DNA of 64,000 nt from Caulobacterales bacterium. Its GTDB lineage: Bacteria; Pseudomonadota; Alphaproteobacteria; Caulobacterales; Caulobacteraceae. The DNA is taken from NCBI GenBank assembly GCA_017302105.1, contig JAFLCS010000003.1:186001-250000 (forward strand). The letters run 5' to 3'. Both the position numbers and the translations under genes were made by a program. Shown in pieces: positions 47,676-56,859 of this stretch. Each line of letters opens with the position of its first letter. The stretch's first letter is position 1. Under the pieces are notes generated by a model. The model was not told the DNA's origin, did no database searches, and saw only the letters and a list, made by a program, of their open reading frames with translations.

Positions 47676-48206
47676 ATGATACGGCTTGCTCCAATCCTGG
47701 AAACCGACCGTCTGATCCTCCAGGGGCACCAGACGGACGATCTGGACGCCATGGTGTCCCTTTGGTCCGATCCCGACGTGGTGCGTTTTATCGGCGGACG
47801 GGCGTCAAGCCGTGAGGAGACGTGGGCCCGGCTCCTACGATATGCCGGTAGCTGGTCCCTGTTGGGCTTCGGTTTTTGGGCTTTCCGCGACAAGGCCACG
47901 GGACTCTATCAGGGCGAGGGCGGTCTGCTTCAGGGCCAAAGGGCGCTGAACCCCAGCTTCGGCGTGACGCCAGAGGTTGGCTGGGCCCTGTCGCCGGCGG
48001 CCCAGGGCAAGGGGATCGCCGGCGAAGCTCTGAGGGCCATTCTGTCATGGGCTGACGCACAGCCCATGAAGCGGACGGTTTGTATGATCGAACCGGACAA
48101 CGCACCGTCGATTCGGCTGGCCGGCCGTCTAGGATTCGAAGAATACGCCCAGACGACCTACCACGGGACCCGCGCGAACCTGTACGCGCGCGTTAGACCC
48201 GACTAG
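47676..48206 (+). CDS. GNAT-family N-acetyltransferase (RimJ/RimL type)
   Basis: 176 residues from ATG 47676, which has AGGGA close upstream; an ATG at 47652 would add eight residues but has no ribosome binding site. RimJ/RimL-like features: LETDRLILQGHQTDDLDAMV at the N-terminus, EVGWALSPAAQGKGIAGEALRAIL with the acetyl-CoA P-loop (QGKGIAGEA) and MIEPDNAPSIRLAGRLGFEEY with the conserved Asn. Substrate may be a protein N-terminus or small amine. Its stop overlaps the convergent DUF6481 gene by four bases. Confidence 0.87.
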   Translation: MIRLAPILETDRLILQGHQTDDLDAMVSLWSDPDVVRFIGGRASSREETWARLLRYAGSWSLLGFGFWAFRDKATGLYQGEGGLLQGQRALNPSFGVTPEVGWALSPAAQGKGIAGEALRAILSWADAQPMKRTVCMIEPDNAPSIRLAGRLGFEEYAQTTYHGTRANLYARVRPD

Positions 48207-48547
48207 GCGCGCTTCAACTGACGGCGCAGGCGGGCTTCTTCCTTGGCGGCGGCCTTGCGGTCCTTGCGTTCAGCGCGCTTGGCTTCCAGGGCGGCCTGAA
48301 CCTCGGCTAGGGCCGAAGCGGCGCGCTGGGTCTGTTGCGACCGACGCTCTTCTTCCTGGCGCAGTTTTTCCTCGGCGCGGGCCTGGCGCATGGCTTCGCG
48401 CTCCTGGGCCTTGATCTGGTCACGCGTCAGGGCACCATCGGGGGCCTGGACGGTTTCCTTGGGCTTGAACTTGGCGAGGAGGGCCTTTTTGGCCTCGGCC
48501 TGGGTGGAGAGGCGGTCGGCGAAGCCGGGAGAGATTTTAGACTGCAT
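48203..48547 (-). CDS. DUF6481 family charged coiled-coil protein
   Basis: 114 residues, of which a large share are Lys, Arg, Glu, Ala and Gln. The N-terminus ISPGFADRLSTQAEAKKALLAKFK matches the DUF6481 pattern; the remainder (about 45-114) is a predicted continuous helix (EREAMRQARAEEKLRQEEERR) with a basic end. Function unknown; the composition would suit nucleic-acid or ribosome contact (inference). It lies downstream of the DUF3297 gene on the same strand, 60 bases away. Confidence 0.8.
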   Translation of the reverse strand: MQSKISPGFADRLSTQAEAKKALLAKFKPKETVQAPDGALTRDQIKAQEREAMRQARAEEKLRQEEERRSQQTQRAASALAEVQAALEAKRAERKDRKAAAKEEARLRRQLKRA

Positions 48548-48607
48548 GAATCCTTTGGGGGAGGCCGCTGTAGGCGGCCCCTCTAAAACCCTAAACGGGC
48601 CGAAAAA

Positions 48608-48862
48608 TCAAGACTCGGCGTCGTCGCCGGACTGGAAGAAGGGCTCGACCTTGCCCTTGAGCTTGATCGTCATCGGATTGCCCTGACGGTCCAGCGCCTT
48701 GCCGGCAACTAGGCGAACCCAGCCTTCGGAGACGCAGTATTCGTCGACGTTGGTCTTTTCCTGGCCGTTGAACAGGATGCCGACGCCGCGCATCAGCGTG
48801 GCCTCGTCGTAATGCGGGCTGTTCGGATTGGAGGACAGGCGGTCGGGCGGGGTATCGGACAT
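48608..48862 (-). CDS. DUF3297 family protein
   Basis: 84 residues. The conserved run SPHYDEATLMRGVGILFNG and WVRLVAGKALDRQGNPMTIK identify DUF3297, a small uncharacterised family of proteobacteria. No signal peptide or membrane segment. It starts 15 bases after the upstream symporter gene ends, so the two are probably co-transcribed. Confidence 0.88.
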   Translation of the reverse strand: MSDTPPDRLSSNPNSPHYDEATLMRGVGILFNGQEKTNVDEYCVSEGWVRLVAGKALDRQGNPMTIKLKGKVEPFFQSGDDAES

Positions 48863-48877
48863 GGCGCTGCGATAGCC

Positions 48878-50152
48878 TCAGGCGTCGGTCGGCGCAACGG
48901 CTTCGTCGTCGCTGTCCTGTCCGCGGTTGAGCACGGCGGTCACCGCCATGTCGGCCGATACGTTGCCGACGGTGCGGAAAATGTCCGGGATCACCTCGAC
49001 CGCCAGGAGCAGCGGCAACAGGTCGATGGGGGCACCCAGCGCCAGGCAGATCGGCGCGATTGAGATGAAGAAGCTGGTCTGGCCGGGCAGGCCGACCGAC
49101 GAGATCGACACCGCAAAGGCGACGACGCCGGCGGCGATCATCTGGCCCAGGCCCGGCTCGACGCCCATGACGTGACAGATGAACAGGGCCACGCCCAGAT
49201 TGGCCACCGGGCTGGTCAGACGGAACAGGGCCACCGCCAGCGGCAGCACCAGGCCGGCGACGCGTTCAGGCACGCCCAGATGCTCGACCGAGCGCTCGAC
49301 CATGACCGGCAAGGTTCCCAGCGACGACTGGGTCGAGAAGGCCACAACCTGGGCCGGGGCGATGGCGCGGGCGAAACGGGCGAGGGGGACGCGTCCGAAG
49401 ATGGTCGCCAGCGGATAGGCGGCCAGGGCCACCAGGATACAGCCGCCGGAAATCAGGATGACATAGTGGATCAGCGCCCCGGTCGAGCCGAAGCCGCTGC
49501 GCAGCCCTAGCGTCAGGGCCAGGGCGAAGACGCCGATGGGCGCGACCAGCAGGACCCAGTTGACGATGACGATCATGGCGTCGGCGACGGCGTCGAAGAA
49601 GCTGACCAGCAGGGTTCGCTGATGCTCGGGCAGACGGGTCACGGCGAAGGCGAAGGCCAGGGCGAAGATGACCAGCGGCAGGATGGCGTTCTCGGCGGCG
49701 GCGGTGACCGGATTGGTCGGGGCCAGGGATCTGAGCCAGGCGCCGAACTCCACCGCCTGGGCCGCCGGGGCGGGCTCGCCGCCGGTGACGCCGGCCATCA
49801 GGGACGCGGCGCTGGCCGCATCAACCGGCCACAGGGCGTTGACGGCGGGATAGCCGAGCAGGCTGAGGGTGATGGCGATGACCAGAAGGCCGGTGAACAG
49901 CATCATCGCCCGCGCCGTCAGCCGCCCCGCCGTCATGGCGTCGCTGACCGCCGCCACACCCACGACCAGGAGCGACAGAACCAGCGGGATGACGGTCATC
50001 TGAAGGCCGCCCAGCCAGATGCCGCCGATCGCATCGGCGGTTGAGACCAGCCAGTTGGGAGCCGCCCCGGTTGACTGGACCCAGGCCCCGAGAGCCAGGC
50101 CGAGCGCCAGGGCGGTCAGGACGCGGCCGCTGACGGAGGAGAAGAAGGACAT
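48878..50152 (-). CDS. Dicarboxylate/amino acid:cation symporter (DAACS/GltP type)
   Basis: 424 residues. The ATG at 50152 precedes the first hydrophobic helix (VLTALALGLALGAWV); a start 11 codons earlier is possible. Eight membrane segments plus re-entrant hairpins: the serine-rich HP1 appears as FSTQSSLGTLPVMVERSVE, TM7 as LFRLTSPVANLGVALFI (in place of the usual NMDGT) and HP2 as VGLPGQTSFFISIAPI. The altered NMDGT motif suggests an unusual cation or substrate site. Typical substrates are glutamate, aspartate or C4-dicarboxylates. It is divergent from the DUF819 gene, with palindromes between them. Confidence 0.88.
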   Translation of the reverse strand: MSFFSSVSGRVLTALALGLALGAWVQSTGAAPNWLVSTADAIGGIWLGGLQMTVIPLVLSLLVVGVAAVSDAMTAGRLTARAMMLFTGLLVIAITLSLLGYPAVNALWPVDAASAASLMAGVTGGEPAPAAQAVEFGAWLRSLAPTNPVTAAAENAILPLVIFALAFAFAVTRLPEHQRTLLVSFFDAVADAMIVIVNWVLLVAPIGVFALALTLGLRSGFGSTGALIHYVILISGGCILVALAAYPLATIFGRVPLARFARAIAPAQVVAFSTQSSLGTLPVMVERSVEHLGVPERVAGLVLPLAVALFRLTSPVANLGVALFICHVMGVEPGLGQMIAAGVVAFAVSISSVGLPGQTSFFISIAPICLALGAPIDLLPLLLAVEVIPDIFRTVGNVSADMAVTAVLNRGQDSDDEAVAPTDA

Positions 50153-50202
50153 CGACTGTTCCGAGAATGACTGGGCGCGGACCATCCTTTAGGCAGGGAC
50201 GG

Positions 50203-50241
50203 TTTGGCAATCCCAAAAGCCGCTTTGGCATTGCCAATGCC
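50203..50241. promoter_or_regulatory. Palindrome cluster between two divergent transporter genes
   Basis: TTGGCAAT (50204-50211) and ATTGCCAA (50230-50237) are exact inverted repeats. Each half also lies in its own small palindrome: TTTGG-CAATC-CCAAA (50203-50217) and GGCATT-GCC-AATGCC (50227-50241). It sits about 50 bases from each start codon, a suitable place for a shared operator. No regulator is identified. Confidence 0.45.
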
Positions 50242-50285
50242 GTCTATGGCGGGCTGTATGCGGACTGATTCCGACGGAGCCCTGA

Positions 50286-51542
50286 ATGACCGACCCCGCC
50301 GAAACCACAGCCCTGATCACAAACGACGCCGTTGTCATAGGTATGTTGGCCGTGATCCTGGGGGCCGTGTTCTGGGCCTCGAGCCTCGAGAACAAGGCGG
50401 TCAAACGGTTCTTCGCCATCATTCCGGCGCTGCTGCTCTGCTATTTCCTGCCGTCCCTACTGACGACGTTTGGCATCGTCGATCCGGAGCAGTCGCGTCT
50501 GTATTTTGTGGCGTCCCGGTATTTGCTGCCCGCGGCGCTGGTGTTGCTGACCCTGTCGGCGGACTTGCCGGCTATCTTCAAGCTCGGCCCCAAGGCCCTG
50601 ATCATGTTCGCGACAGGGACTATTGGGGTGATGATCGGTGGTCCGGTGGCGATCTTGCTGACCAGCATAATCGCGCCTGATCTTCTGGGTTCCGGGCCCG
50701 AAGCCATCTGGCGCGGCATGGCGACGGTCGCCGGCAGCTGGACCGGCGGCTCGGCCAACCAGACGGCGCTGTACGAGATCTTCGGGGCCAGTTCGGACGT
50801 GTTTTCGATCTGGATCGCCGTTGATGTGATCGTGGCCAATATCTGGATGGCCTGCGTGTTGTGGATCGCGGCCAATCAACAGAAGGTCGACCGCTGGCTC
50901 AAGGCCGACGCCAGCGCCGTCGAAGCGGTGCGCGACAAGGCCGAGGCCTATGAGCTGGCCAACGCTCGTATCCCGACATTGAAGGACATGATGTTCATCC
51001 TGGCGGTCAGCTTCGGGGCCGTTGGTGCCGCGCACGCTATCGCTGATCCGCTCTCATCCTGGTTTGGTGAGACCTATCCCCAACTGGATCGACTATCGCT
51101 CAACTCGAGCTTCTTCTGGCTGGTGCTGGTGGCGACGATCATCGGCGTGACCCTGTCGTTCACGCCGGCGCGCAAGCTGCAGGGGCCGGGCGCCGCCAAG
51201 GTCGGGTCGGTCTTTATCTATATCCTGGTGGCTTGTGTCGGCCTGAACATGAACATCGCCGCCATTCTCGAATCGCCGGCCTATTTCCTGATCGGCGGGG
51301 TGTGGATGCTGGTTCATGTGGCTCTGATGTTCACCGTTGCGCGGCTGATCCGGGCACCCAGCTTCTTCCTGGGGGTCGGCTCGATGGCCAATATCGGCGG
51401 CGCGGCCAGCGCGCCGGTGGCAGCGGCGGCGTTCCATCCGTCGCTGGCCCCGGTCGGGGTACTGCTGGCGGTGCTCGGCTATATCGTCGGTACGGCGGCC
51501 GGCTGGGCCACCGGGCTGATGATGGCGCAAATCGGCGGATAG
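50286..51542 (+). CDS. DUF819 family integral membrane protein
   Basis: 418 residues with about ten to eleven hydrophobic helices. Segments such as SRYLLPAALVLLTLSADLPAIFKLGPKALIMF and WRGMATVAGSWTGGSANQTA, and SMANIGGAASAPVAAAAFHPSLAPVGVLLAVLGYIVGTAAG, are typical of DUF819 (YjcL) proteins, which resemble sodium-coupled transporters; the Gly/Ser/Asn-rich stretches could be re-entrant loops. Substrate unknown. It is divergent from the DAACS symporter and ends 52 bases before an ABC transporter operon. Confidence 0.87.
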   Translation: MTDPAETTALITNDAVVIGMLAVILGAVFWASSLENKAVKRFFAIIPALLLCYFLPSLLTTFGIVDPEQSRLYFVASRYLLPAALVLLTLSADLPAIFKLGPKALIMFATGTIGVMIGGPVAILLTSIIAPDLLGSGPEAIWRGMATVAGSWTGGSANQTALYEIFGASSDVFSIWIAVDVIVANIWMACVLWIAANQQKVDRWLKADASAVEAVRDKAEAYELANARIPTLKDMMFILAVSFGAVGAAHAIADPLSSWFGETYPQLDRLSLNSSFFWLVLVATIIGVTLSFTPARKLQGPGAAKVGSVFIYILVACVGLNMNIAAILESPAYFLIGGVWMLVHVALMFTVARLIRAPSFFLGVGSMANIGGAASAPVAAAAFHPSLAPVGVLLAVLGYIVGTAAGWATGLMMAQIGG

Positions 51543-51594
51543 CCGCATTGCGCCAAGGGTTGAGTTGAGGCTCTTGCGCGCCTAACTGCGGCGC

Positions 51595-52536
51595 ATGGAG
51601 CCAATTCTATCGATCCGCGGCCTGTCCAAGACCTATGTGACAGGCGTTCAGGCGCTGCACCCCATCGACCTGGACATCAACAAGGGCGAAATCTTCGCGC
51701 TGCTCGGGCCGAACGGGGCGGGCAAGACGACGCTGATCTCGATCATCTGCGGCATCGTCAACGCCTCGGCCGGGACGGTGACGGCCGACGGGTTCGACAT
51801 CTGGAAGGGCTTTCGTGCGGCCCGCTCGCGCATCGGCCTGGTGCCGCAGGAGCTGACCACCGACGCCTTCGAGACGGTGTGGAACACGGTCTGTCTGTCG
51901 CGCGGACTGTTCGGCAAGCCGCCGAGCCCGGCGGTGCTGGAGCGCGTGCTCAAGTCGCTGTCGCTGTGGGACAAGCGCGACGCCAAGATCATGACCCTGT
52001 CCGGCGGCATGAAGCGGCGGGTGCTGATCGCCAAGGCCCTGTCGCATGAGCCGAGCATCCTGTTCCTGGACGAGCCGACCGCCGGCGTCGATGTCGAGCT
52101 GCGGCGCGATATGTGGGGTCTGGTGCGCGAGCTGCGCGAGCAGGGTGTCACCATCATCCTGACCACCCATTACATCGAAGAGGCCGAAGAGATGGCCGAC
52201 CGGGTCGGGGTCATCACCAAGGGCCGTTTGATCTTGGTCGAAGACAAGGACGCCTTGATGAAAAAGCTGGGGCGCAAGACCCTTACCCTGGCATTGCAGG
52301 AGCCGCTTCAGGCCATTCCGCCGGAGCTGTCTGAGTGGGATTTACGTCTGAAAGTCGATGGCAATGAACTGGAATATGTCTTTGATAGTCATGCTGAAAG
52401 AACTGGCGTCCCGTCGCTGCTGAGGCGATTGGCGGACCTGGGGGTCGGCTTCAAGGATCTGAACACCGAGCAAAGCTCGCTGGAGGAGATCTTCGTGGGC
52501 CTTGTCCATTCGACCGAGGCGGAGGCGGCTCAATGA
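51595..52536 (+). CDS. ABC transporter ATP-binding protein (ABC-2 exporter type)
   Basis: 313 residues. Walker [12 protein letters not shown] (37-46), Q-loop in [16 protein letters not shown], signature [15 protein letters not shown], Walker [13 protein letters not shown] and H-loop in [18 protein letters not shown] are intact, followed by a C-terminal extension of about 90 residues as in DrrA/CcmA-like drug and polysaccharide exporters. It overlaps the permease gene by four bases. Substrate unknown. Confidence 0.93.
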   Translation: MEPILSIRGLSKTYVTGVQALHPIDLDINKGEIFALLGPNGAGKTTLISIICGIVNASAGTVTADGFDIWKGFRAARSRIGLVPQELTTDAFETVWNTVCLSRGLFGKPPSPAVLERVLKSLSLWDKRDAKIMTLSGGMKRRVLIAKALSHEPSILFLDEPTAGVDVELRRDMWGLVRELREQGVTIILTTHYIEEAEEMADRVGVITKGRLILVEDKDALMKKLGRKTLTLALQEPLQAIPPELSEWDLRLKVDGNELEYVFDSHAERTGVPSLLRRLADLGVGFKDLNTEQSSLEEIFVGLVHSTEAEAAQ

Positions 52537-53300
52537 GCTTCAACGGACACGGCGTCTGGGCGCTCTACAAATTCGAGATGAACCGGGCGCGCCGCACCCT
52601 GTGGCAGAGCCTGGTGACGCCGGTGGTGACGACGTCGCTGTATTTCGTGGTCTTCGGCTCGGCCATCGGCAGCCGCATGAACCAGATTGAGGGGGTCGAC
52701 TACGCGGCCTTCATCGTGCCGGGCCTCATCATGCTGAGCCTGTTCACCCAGAGCCTCTTCAACTCCAGCTTCGCGATCTATTTTCCAAAGTTCTCCGGGA
52801 CGATCTACGAGATCCTGTCGGCACCGATGTCGGCATTTGAGATCGTCATGGCCTATGTCGGGGCAGCGGCCACCAAGTCGATCCTTCTGGGGTTGATCAT
52901 CCTGGGCACGGCGTCGCTGTTTGTGCCGATCCGGATCGAGCACCCGGTCCTGATGCTGGCGTTTCTGGTGCTGACGGCTCTGAGTTTTTCGCTGTTCGGC
53001 TTCATCCTGGGCGTCTGGGCCAAGGGCTTTGAAGAGCTGAATGCCGTGCCGATGCTGATCGTGACGCCCCTGACGTTTCTGGGTGGGGCCTTCTATTCGA
53101 TCCATATGCTGCCAGAGTTCTGGCGAACGGTGAGTCTGTTCAACCCGATCGTCTATCTGATTTCGGGCTTCCGCTGGACCTTCTACGGGCAGGGCGACGT
53201 GCCGGTCGGCATCAGCCTGGCGGCCATCGGCGGCTTTCTGGTGGTGTGTCTGGCCGTGGTGGCCTGGATCTTCAAGACCGGCTACCGGCTTAAGAACTGA
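52533..53300 (+). CDS. ABC-2 type transporter permease
   Basis: 255 residues with six hydrophobic helices. The segment [26 protein letters not shown] and the ABC-2 signature region [36 protein letters not shown] are characteristic. Together with the preceding ATPase it forms a 2+2 exporter. Starts inside the ATPase stop (ATGA). A GC-rich hairpin follows immediately after the stop. No substrate gene adjoins. Confidence 0.92.
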   Translation: MSFNGHGVWALYKFEMNRARRTLWQSLVTPVVTTSLYFVVFGSAIGSRMNQIEGVDYAAFIVPGLIMLSLFTQSLFNSSFAIYFPKFSGTIYEILSAPMSAFEIVMAYVGAAATKSILLGLIILGTASLFVPIRIEHPVLMLAFLVLTALSFSLFGFILGVWAKGFEELNAVPMLIVTPLTFLGGAFYSIHMLPEFWRTVSLFNPIVYLISGFRWTFYGQGDVPVGISLAAIGGFLVVCLAVVAWIFKTGYRLKN

Positions 53301-53324
53301 CCGGGCGGCGTCGCGGCCGCCCGG
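53301..53324. terminator. GC-rich hairpin between ABC permease and DoxX genes
   Basis: CCGGGCGGC (53301-53309) and GCCGCCCGG (53316-53324) form a perfect nine-pair stem between two convergent genes. Neither side has an adjoining T-run, so it may end transcription only partly or protect 3' ends. Confidence 0.5.
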
Positions 53325-53336
53325 CCTCAAGTCCGA

Positions 53337-53735
53337 TCAGGCCTTTTTGCCCATCATTTCGTCCAGGCTCCAGGCACCCGGGCCGGCGAAGAACAGGTAC
53401 AGGAACACCCAGCAGTACAGCGCCGCCAGTTCGCCGCCATTGACCAGCGGATAGAGGCTGGCCGGGGCGTGGAACTGGAAATAGGCCACGGCCATCATCC
53501 CGGACAGGATGAAGGCGACCGGGCGGGTGAACAGACCCAGCACGATCAGCGCGCCGCCGACCAGCTCCAGAACGCCGCCGATGCCCATCTGGGTCATCAG
53601 CTCGAACGGGCCGCGGGCGGCCTCGGGAAAGCCGAAGATCTTCTGCGTGCCGTGCTGCATGAACATCAGGCCGGCGACGATGCGAAGCAGGCTGAGCACC
53701 TGGGGTGCGCGAGCCGAGAAACCGGAAAGATTCAT
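53337..53735 (-). CDS. DoxX family membrane protein
   Basis: 132 residues with four hydrophobic helices. [22 protein letters not shown] at the N-terminus, [35 protein letters not shown] and a short C-terminal tail match DoxX. Members are implicated in redox or membrane stress homeostasis; no specific function is claimed. It follows the acyl-activating enzyme gene on the same strand (87 bases away) and converges with the ABC permease gene. Confidence 0.9.
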   Translation of the reverse strand: MNLSGFSARAPQVLSLLRIVAGLMFMQHGTQKIFGFPEAARGPFELMTQMGIGGVLELVGGALIVLGLFTRPVAFILSGMMAVAYFQFHAPASLYPLVNGGELAALYCWVFLYLFFAGPGAWSLDEMMGKKA

Positions 53736-53822
53736 AACTACTCCCCCCTTGGGAACACGCCGCCGGAAAAAGCGGCTTGACTGGAACAGTGGCCGTTACA
53801 TCCGAGCTTGGCAAGCGCGCGA

Positions 53823-55406
53823 CTAGGCGGCCTGGGCCTCTTGCTCCGCCATCTTCTGGAGTGACACATAGTCAGTCTTGCCGGTCCCAAGGACGGGAAC
53901 ATTGGCGACCTTGATGATCTTCTTGGGTACAGCCAGCTCCGGGGCCCCATGCGAACGGGCCCACTCGGCCAGGCGGGCGACCTCGGCGTCGTCCCGGTCT
54001 GTGACCAGGACCAGGCGTTCGCCCTTGCGTGAATCCGGGACGGAAACCACGGCATGATGGTTCTCCGGCCAGACGGCCGAGGCGAGGCCTTCGACGGCGG
54101 TGAGGCTGACCATCTCGCCACCAATCTTGGCGAACCGCTTCACCCGGCCCAGGATGGTGCAATACCCGTCCGTGTCTACGCTGACGATGTCGCCGGTATC
54201 ATGCCAGCCGCCCTCGAGGGGCTCGACGACATCGGGATCGTTCGGCGACAGATACCCGTTCATGACGTTCGGGCCACGCAGGTAAAGACGACCGCCCGCA
54301 TCGATGCCGGGTACCGGCTCGATCCGCCATTCCATGCCGGGCAACATCTGTCCGACGGTGCCGGGGTGATTACGATCGGGGTGGTTCACGGCCACGACGG
54401 GGGCCGCTTCGGTCGCTCCATAGCCCTCCAGCAGCTTAAGACCATGGAAGCGCGTGTTGAACAGGTGGTGGGTTTCGTCACGGACGCGTTCGGCACCCGC
54501 AACAACGAATTTCAGGCTGTCGAAATCATCCGGTCCGGCCAGTCGCGCCCACTGATTCAGGAAGGTGTCGGTCGCGAACAGGATCGACGGCTTCACATCG
54601 GGCAATAGCTCGACGATCTGTTTGGCGTGCAGCGGGGAGGGGTACTGGAACGCCTTCATGCCTTCGAGCAGCGGCAGCAGCACCCCGCCGGTCAGCCCGA
54701 GACAGTGAAAGGTCGGCATCGGGTTGAACATCACCCAGTCAGGATCCAGGTCAATGTGCTGAGCCACCTGGCGAACATTGGCGATCAGGTTGGACTGCGA
54801 GAGGACCACCCCCTTCGGGGCTCCGAAGCTGCCCGAGGTGAACAGGATCACGCCGGGCGATGCCGGATCGGTCTTGGCGCGAAACTGACGCGGGAACATT
54901 CCGGCCATCAGGCCATAGACCTTGTCACCGATGCCGATCGACTTGCGCACGTCGTCCAGCCAGATGACTTCGGCTTCGGTCTCTATCGCGGCGACCAGAT
55001 CCTCCAGCTTGGCCTGGTTCACGAACCGCTTGGCTGAGAGGACCTTGGTGACCCCTGCGGCCCGAAGGGCGGCGGTTACATTCCGGGCCCCTGAGGTGAA
55101 GTTCAGCATCACCGGTACGCGGCCATGGCCCAGCAGGCCGTAGTAGGTGATGACGACACCTGAGCTGGTGGGCAGCAGTACGCCGACGCGCTCGCCCGGC
55201 GCGGTCATGGCGGCAATCTTGCCGCCCAGGACGAGGGCGGCGCGGATGACTCCGGTGTAGGTCAGGGGGTTACGGTCCTGATCTTCCAGGATGACCTTGT
55301 CGCCGTACTTGTCGCGAGCGGCGATCAGGGCGTCGAAGATGGATTCGCTGTTGACCTTGTAGTTCAGCGGTTCACGCACGTGTCCTCCGGGGCGGATTGG
55401 ATCCAC
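53823..55406 (-). CDS. Acyl-ACP/acyl-CoA synthetase resembling the C-terminal domain of Aas
   Basis: 527-residue ANL-superfamily enzyme. AMP-binding motif VILFTSGSFGAPKGVVLSQ, then FNPMPTFHCLGLTGGVLLPL and FQYPSPLHAKQIVELLPDVK closely follow the acyl-ACP synthetase half of E. coli Aas. A5 reads LEGYGATEAAPVVAVN, A7 WHDTGDIVSVD, and the catalytic Lys is in GTGKTDYV. The N-terminal acyltransferase half of Aas is missing, so this may activate exogenous fatty acids as acyl-ACP or acyl-CoA rather than repair lysophospholipids. The ATG at 55406 is one choice; starts a few codons later are possible. Confidence 0.85.
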   Translation of the reverse strand: MDPIRPGGHVREPLNYKVNSESIFDALIAARDKYGDKVILEDQDRNPLTYTGVIRAALVLGGKIAAMTAPGERVGVLLPTSSGVVITYYGLLGHGRVPVMLNFTSGARNVTAALRAAGVTKVLSAKRFVNQAKLEDLVAAIETEAEVIWLDDVRKSIGIGDKVYGLMAGMFPRQFRAKTDPASPGVILFTSGSFGAPKGVVLSQSNLIANVRQVAQHIDLDPDWVMFNPMPTFHCLGLTGGVLLPLLEGMKAFQYPSPLHAKQIVELLPDVKPSILFATDTFLNQWARLAGPDDFDSLKFVVAGAERVRDETHHLFNTRFHGLKLLEGYGATEAAPVVAVNHPDRNHPGTVGQMLPGMEWRIEPVPGIDAGGRLYLRGPNVMNGYLSPNDPDVVEPLEGGWHDTGDIVSVDTDGYCTILGRVKRFAKIGGEMVSLTAVEGLASAVWPENHHAVVSVPDSRKGERLVLVTDRDDAEVARLAEWARSHGAPELAVPKKIIKVANVPVLGTGKTDYVSLQKMAEQEAQAA

Positions 55407-55507
55407 CTTCGTTTTCGGAGCGGCGAACCTAAGCGCGACAGAGCCGATTGAAAAGATGGCTTACGTGGCGTGATTTGGGAGGAGGAGCCGGCCGCCTGAT
55501 GCGGGCC

Positions 55508-55867
55508 TCAGCAGGGGTAGCGGTCGGCCATCCATTCGCGCACGGCCTGGGTCACGCTGATGTGGCGACGGGACGGCGGGATACTGTTTAGTCGTGCCAG
55601 CAGCTCTTCGGCGGAAATGCGGAACCGGGCCCCTTCGGGCGGGCAGAAGCCCGGCGTACGTCCGGCGGCGACGGCGGCGCGGCGCTCGTCAACGACGGTA
55701 GCGAAGGCGGCCTGAGCCTCGCCCATCAAGCGACGTGCATCGGACCGCAGCAGGGCCGATGGATTGTGCGGAATATCCTCGGCCTCCGCCAGAAACTCGG
55801 AAACCGGCATGGCCTTGGCGACGGCGGGCGCAAACACCAGGGCAAGACAGAGCAGCAGACGCTTCAT
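55508..55867 (-). CDS. Small exported protein, possibly Rap1a/Tai-like
   Basis: 119 residues from ATG 55867, which has GGAG upstream and starts a signal peptide (MKRLLLCLALVFAPAVAKA). The mature part is mostly helical with two cysteines (GFCPPEG and the C-terminal YPC). The pattern of FCPP, a helix ELLARLNSIP and terminal WMADRYPC resembles Rap1a/Tai-type periplasmic immunity proteins, but also other small disulfide-bonded periplasmic proteins. No toxin or type VI secretion gene is nearby, so no immunity role is claimed. Confidence 0.65.
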   Translation of the reverse strand: MKRLLLCLALVFAPAVAKAMPVSEFLAEAEDIPHNPSALLRSDARRLMGEAQAAFATVVDERRAAVAAGRTPGFCPPEGARFRISAEELLARLNSIPPSRRHISVTQAVREWMADRYPC

Positions 55868-55933
55868 GAGATCCTCCGACCTGGCCATTTGCGACAGGTG
55901 TCGTGGCCGAAGCAAGGCGTGGCTAATGCAAAC

Positions 55934-55962
55934 AAAAGGGCGCGTCCGATACGGACGCGCCC
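55934..55962 (-). terminator. Intrinsic terminator of the rpsF-rpsR-rplI operon
   Basis: On the minus strand GGGCGCGTCCG-TAT-CGGACGCGCCC (11 perfect pairs) is followed by TTTTGTTTGC, 28 bases after the rplI stop. Confidence 0.93.
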
Positions 55963-55990
55963 TCCTGTCGAGAATCTCAGTCCAGAGGCC

Positions 55991-56575
55991 TTAAGCCTCT
56001 TCGCCGAGGAACTCCTGCTGGCCGGCACCGCCTTCAACCATGTCGGCGGCCTGTTCGGCGGCGATCTCGCGCTCTTCGTCGAACTGGCTCTTGATGACGT
56101 CTTCGCCGCGCGCCTGGCGCTCGGCTTCGTCCATGGAGCGGGCCACGTTGATCTTGACGGTGATGGTCACCTCGGCGTGCAGGCGAACCTGCACGTCGTG
56201 GACGCCCAGCGTCTTGATCGGGTTGTTGAGGACAACCTGGCTGCGTTCGACCTTGCCGCCTTCGGCCTGGATGGCGTCCGCGACGTCGCGGGCGGTCACC
56301 GAACCGTAGAGCTGGCCCGATTCACCGGCCTGGCGGATCAGAATGTAGGTCTGACCGTCCAGCTTGTCGCCGGACTTGGCGGCGTCAGCCTTGGCCTTCT
56401 CGTTACGCGCCTCGATCTGGGCGCGCTGAGCTTCGAACACCTTCAGGTTGGCGCCGGTGGCCCGCAGGGCCTTTTCGCGCGGCAGAAGGAAGTTACGGGC
56501 GAAACCGTCCTTGACAGTGACGACGTCGCCGATGGCGCCGAGGTTCTCGACGCGTTCAAGCAGAACGACCTTCAT
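55991..56575 (-). CDS. rplI: 50S ribosomal protein L9
   Basis: 194 residues. The N-terminal RNA-binding domain [33 protein letters not shown] is the L9 signature, followed by a long helix and a C-terminal domain. About 45 residues longer than E. coli L9 owing to an acidic C-terminal extension ([20 protein letters not shown] ...), as in other alphaproteobacteria. Last gene of rpsF-rpsR-rplI, one base after rpsR. Confidence 0.97.
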   Translation of the reverse strand: MKVVLLERVENLGAIGDVVTVKDGFARNFLLPREKALRATGANLKVFEAQRAQIEARNEKAKADAAKSGDKLDGQTYILIRQAGESGQLYGSVTARDVADAIQAEGGKVERSQVVLNNPIKTLGVHDVQVRLHAEVTITVKINVARSMDEAERQARGEDVIKSQFDEEREIAAEQAADMVEGGAGQQEFLGEEA

Positions 56576-56576
56576 C

Positions 56577-56849
56577 TTACTTCACCACATAGGGCAGGAG
56601 CGCCAGGAAGCGGGCGCGCTTGATGGCCTTGGCCAGTTCACGCTGCTTCTTCTGGCTGACGGCCGTGATCCGCGAGGGGACGATCTTGCCGCGCTCGGAG
56701 ATGTAGCGCTGGAGCAGCTTGACGTCCTTGTAGTCGATCTTCGGCGCTTCCGGGCCGGAGAACGGGCAAACCTTGCGGCGGCGGTGGAAGGGACGGCGGG
56801 CCGGCGTGTTGCCGACGGGCGCGCCCGGGGTGGGGGTCACATCAGTCAT
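56577..56849 (-). CDS. rpsR: 30S ribosomal protein S18
   Basis: 90 residues. [27 protein letters not shown] and the core [19 protein letters not shown] are diagnostic of S18. S18 pairs with S6 on the 30S platform, which explains the operon. Starts ten bases after rpsF. Confidence 0.97.
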   Translation of the reverse strand: MTDVTPTPGAPVGNTPARRPFHRRRKVCPFSGPEAPKIDYKDVKLLQRYISERGKIVPSRITAVSQKKQRELAKAIKRARFLALLPYVVK

Positions 56850-56859
56850 CTATCTAGCC

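Noticed and set aside
55508-55867. Toxin-immunity role for the Rap1a-like protein
   Set aside because: No toxin, VgrG or type VI secretion gene nearby, and similarity is weak.
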